Shown piece after piece: positions 55,079-56,555 of a stretch of 56,555 nucleotides of DNA. Source of the DNA: Pseudomonadota bacterium (lineage in GTDB: Bacteria; Pseudomonadota; Gammaproteobacteria; Steroidobacterales; Steroidobacteraceae); contig CANGJP010000009.1 of NCBI GenBank assembly GCA_947454465.1, forward strand, positions 1 to 56,555, read 5' to 3'. The notes below the pieces were generated by a model. It saw only the letters and a list, made by a program, of their open reading frames with translations. It did no database searches and was not told the origin of the DNA. Within the stretch, counting starts at the first letter, position 1, and each line of letters opens with the position of its first letter. The translations under genes and the position numbers were made by a program.

Positions 55079-56555
55079 TCAACCGATAATCTGCTGACCG
55101 AAGGTCGGGTTCATAAGGTCATGGAGATCACTCATGGTGACACTGTCCAACACACCGATCTTAGTGAGTTCAAGGGTATCAACCTTATGGTTGCTATAGT
55201 TGCCAGAAAGGCTGTCTTGCCACAACCACACGTTGGCATGACCTAGGCCATCATCGGCAAGGATAACTTCCTTACTGGCACCGGATGCAGCCAGACGCGC
55301 GTTGAACTGGGTAAATGAGGCATTGAACAAGTTGCGAATGGCCGTTGCATCGGCCGCCGGGAAGTTCGTGATTGCCAGCACCTTGGCGTCAATCGAACTA
55401 GGTACTACACCCAGCTCCAGCTCCTGGTAGGTGTTTTGGCCAGACAACTGACCAATGGCGCTGAAGTCCAGTTTGTCACCGCCGGCCACCGAGAAGCCAA
55501 GAACATGAGCGAAGTCATTGGTAAGACCGGAGAAGGCCAACGTATCGACACCACCGCCATTCAACAAGTCAACCGTGTCCCCAGTACCGGCACCGTGGAA
55601 GATGTCGGCATTGGCCGTTCCATAAAGGTTCGCCGCAAGCTGGTCGTTAGAGTCGTGTGACACATCAATGCCACCCAAGCCCGCCCAGGTCTGCAGGTTG
55701 TTGGCTTGCGTTGCCAGCATCCCAGTTAAGCCAGAGTGCAAGTTGATGTAGTCGAAACCGTTGAGGTTCGTAGAGGTATCGAGCGACCCGGCTTCCTGGA
55801 AGGTAATCGTCAGCGACTCACCGTTCGTGAAGCTGTTACCAGAGGCCCCGGCGAGATGACTGAAGTCATAGGAAGACCCAACATGAGCGATAACATTAGC
55901 GGAACCGCCAGTGCTCGTGATGCTGTTCGATGACAACTGGTCACCCGTCAGGACAAGCAACTGCCCTGAGCCAACGTTCGCTGTGTAGTAACCTTGCTGC
56001 GAATTGTCGAAGAACAGACTGCCATACAAACCGTTAGTTTGCAGACCGGCCTGGACCTGAGTGACATCAAGATTGGCCACTACACCAAGGTGACTGAAGT
56101 CGAGATTATCTGCATTACCGGTGAGTGCCAGCGTACCAGCACCAGTCACAGTCTGACCCGTCACGATATCCGCCGCAGCGGTCAGTGTCTTGCCCGCATC
56201 AATGATGACACTGCGACCGCTGGCGCCGAGTACGGTGCTATCCAGATTGCTACCAACCGCCACCAGTGTGGTATCGACTTTAACGCACAACGTCGCAGCA
56301 GCCGCAACATTAGACAGGTCTGCGGCAGTCATGCCTGCCGTGGCCGCATAGATATCCACGGTGCCGCCATTGATCGTGATCCTATTCCCGCTAGCCTGAC
56401 TCAGACTCAGCGCGAGTGCACCCGCAACCTCAATCGTGGCACCATTGCTGTCGCCAACGTCATCAAACGAGATCGACACGTCACTGTTAACCAATCGCAG
56501 ATCAACCGATGTACTGCCTGACAGATCACCCTGGATGTTCAGCGTGCTGTTCAAT
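55079..56555 (-). CDS. C-terminal part of a large repetitive surface or secreted protein
   Basis: The gene runs off the window edge, so only the last 492 codons including the stop are seen; the TTG at 56554 is just an internal Leu. The text is low in charge, rich in Gly, Ser, Thr, Asn and Asp, with beta-strand repeats (GNADNLDFSHLGV, GSSYDFSHLAGASGNSF). A calcium-binding-like stretch is FHGAGTGDTVDLLNGGGVDTL. The final 140 residues (VWLWQDSLSG, VTMSDLHDLMNP) resemble C-terminal domains of large type I-secreted adhesins. There is no Cys in the final third. Adhesin is the best guess but is not proven. Confidence 0.7.
   Translation of the reverse strand, partial: LNSTLNIQGDLSGSTSVDLRLVNSDVSISFDDVGDSNGATIEVAGALALSLSQASGNRITINGGTVDIYAATAGMTAADLSNVAAAATLCVKVDTTLVAVGSNLDSTVLGASGRSVIIDAGKTLTAAADIVTGQTVTGAGTLALTGNADNLDFSHLGVVANLDVTQVQAGLQTNGLYGSLFFDNSQQGYYTANVGSGQLLVLTGDQLSSNSITSTGGSANVIAHVGSSYDFSHLAGASGNSFTNGESLTITFQEAGSLDTSTNLNGFDYINLHSGLTGMLATQANNLQTWAGLGGIDVSHDSNDQLAANLYGTANADIFHGAGTGDTVDLLNGGGVDTLAFSGLTNDFAHVLGFSVAGGDKLDFSAIGQLSGQNTYQELELGVVPSSIDAKVLAITNFPAADATAIRNLFNASFTQFNARLAASGASKEVILADDGLGHANVWLWQDSLSGNYSNHKVDTLELTKIGVLDSVTMSDLHDLMNPTFGQQIIG

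Noticed and set aside
55994-56521. 175-codon open frame antisense to the surface protein
   Set aside because: The minus frame is continuous with repeat structure, and the plus frame reads as an Arg/Thr-rich shadow.

Overview
The window looks like a chromosomal segment of a gammaproteobacterium. Base composition is moderate (near 50 % GC by eye, not computed). The evidence is conserved gene order: ftsY-ftsE-ftsX-rpoH, hemC-hemD-hemX-hemY, dapF-DUF484-xerC, ubiE-ubiJ-ubiB, radC-rpmB-rpmG, coaBC-dut and an algZ/algR-type pair. A CIRCE (HrcA) operator in front of rpoH and a DUF6152 protein argue against an enteric bacterium and fit a deeper lineage (Xanthomonadales, Nevskiales or Steroidobacter-like), but genus and species cannot be fixed. 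I saw no tRNA, rRNA, CRISPR array, insertion sequence or prophage. No stretch longer than 300 bases lacks a gene.

Layout. 1-3145: the end of a DUF4124 protein, then a 3-hydroxyisobutyrate-dehydrogenase-like oxidoreductase overlapping an AlgZ/AlgR-like two-component system. 3204-5507: a yqjD-yqjE-yqjK envelope group, divergent from an AI-2E/PerM permease. 5527-10465: hemCDXY and a YeeZ-like SDR. 10646-12404: a long DUF6152 protein and an orphan ParA, convergent on a shared terminator. 12578-18672: dapF, DUF484, xerC, DUF971, ubiE, ubiJ and ubiB.

18737-31948 is the most unusual part. It is a tight seven-gene minus-strand operon, with stop/start overlaps at four of its six junctions. In order of transcription it encodes a VWA/glutamine-amidotransferase-like membrane protein, a caspase-fold protein with an EF-hand and Ser in place of the catalytic Cys, a TPR protein with an HExxH peptidase-MA domain, a MoxR AAA+ ATPase, a DUF58 protein, a BatA-like VWA membrane protein, and a 1250-residue DUF4175 protein with a Gln-Gly hexanucleotide repeat. 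The likely role is an envelope MoxR/VWA chaperone or metal-insertion machine with linked protease-like modules. Its substrate is unknown.

32124-41820: a channel-like small membrane protein, a B12-binding radical SAM protein with a CX4CX2C cluster motif, trmB, two MFS transporters (Bcr/CflA and AmpG types), pyrE, dut, coaBC, radC, and ribosomal proteins L28 and L33. 41976-47739: rpoH, ftsX, ftsE, ftsY, rsmD, coaD and mutM. 47901-52306: a fatty acid desaturase, mpl, a membrane protein and RNase D. 52341-56555: an FHA-GGDEF diguanylate cyclase, a Sel1-repeat lipoprotein, an unknown protein, and the C-terminal part of a large repetitive surface or secreted protein that runs off the window. The intergenic DNA of this last section is rich in inverted repeats.

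Much of the window is envelope biology: lipid desaturation, peptidoglycan recycling (AmpG, Mpl), FtsEX and the MoxR operon. The rest is mainly heme and ubiquinone synthesis and translation-linked housekeeping.
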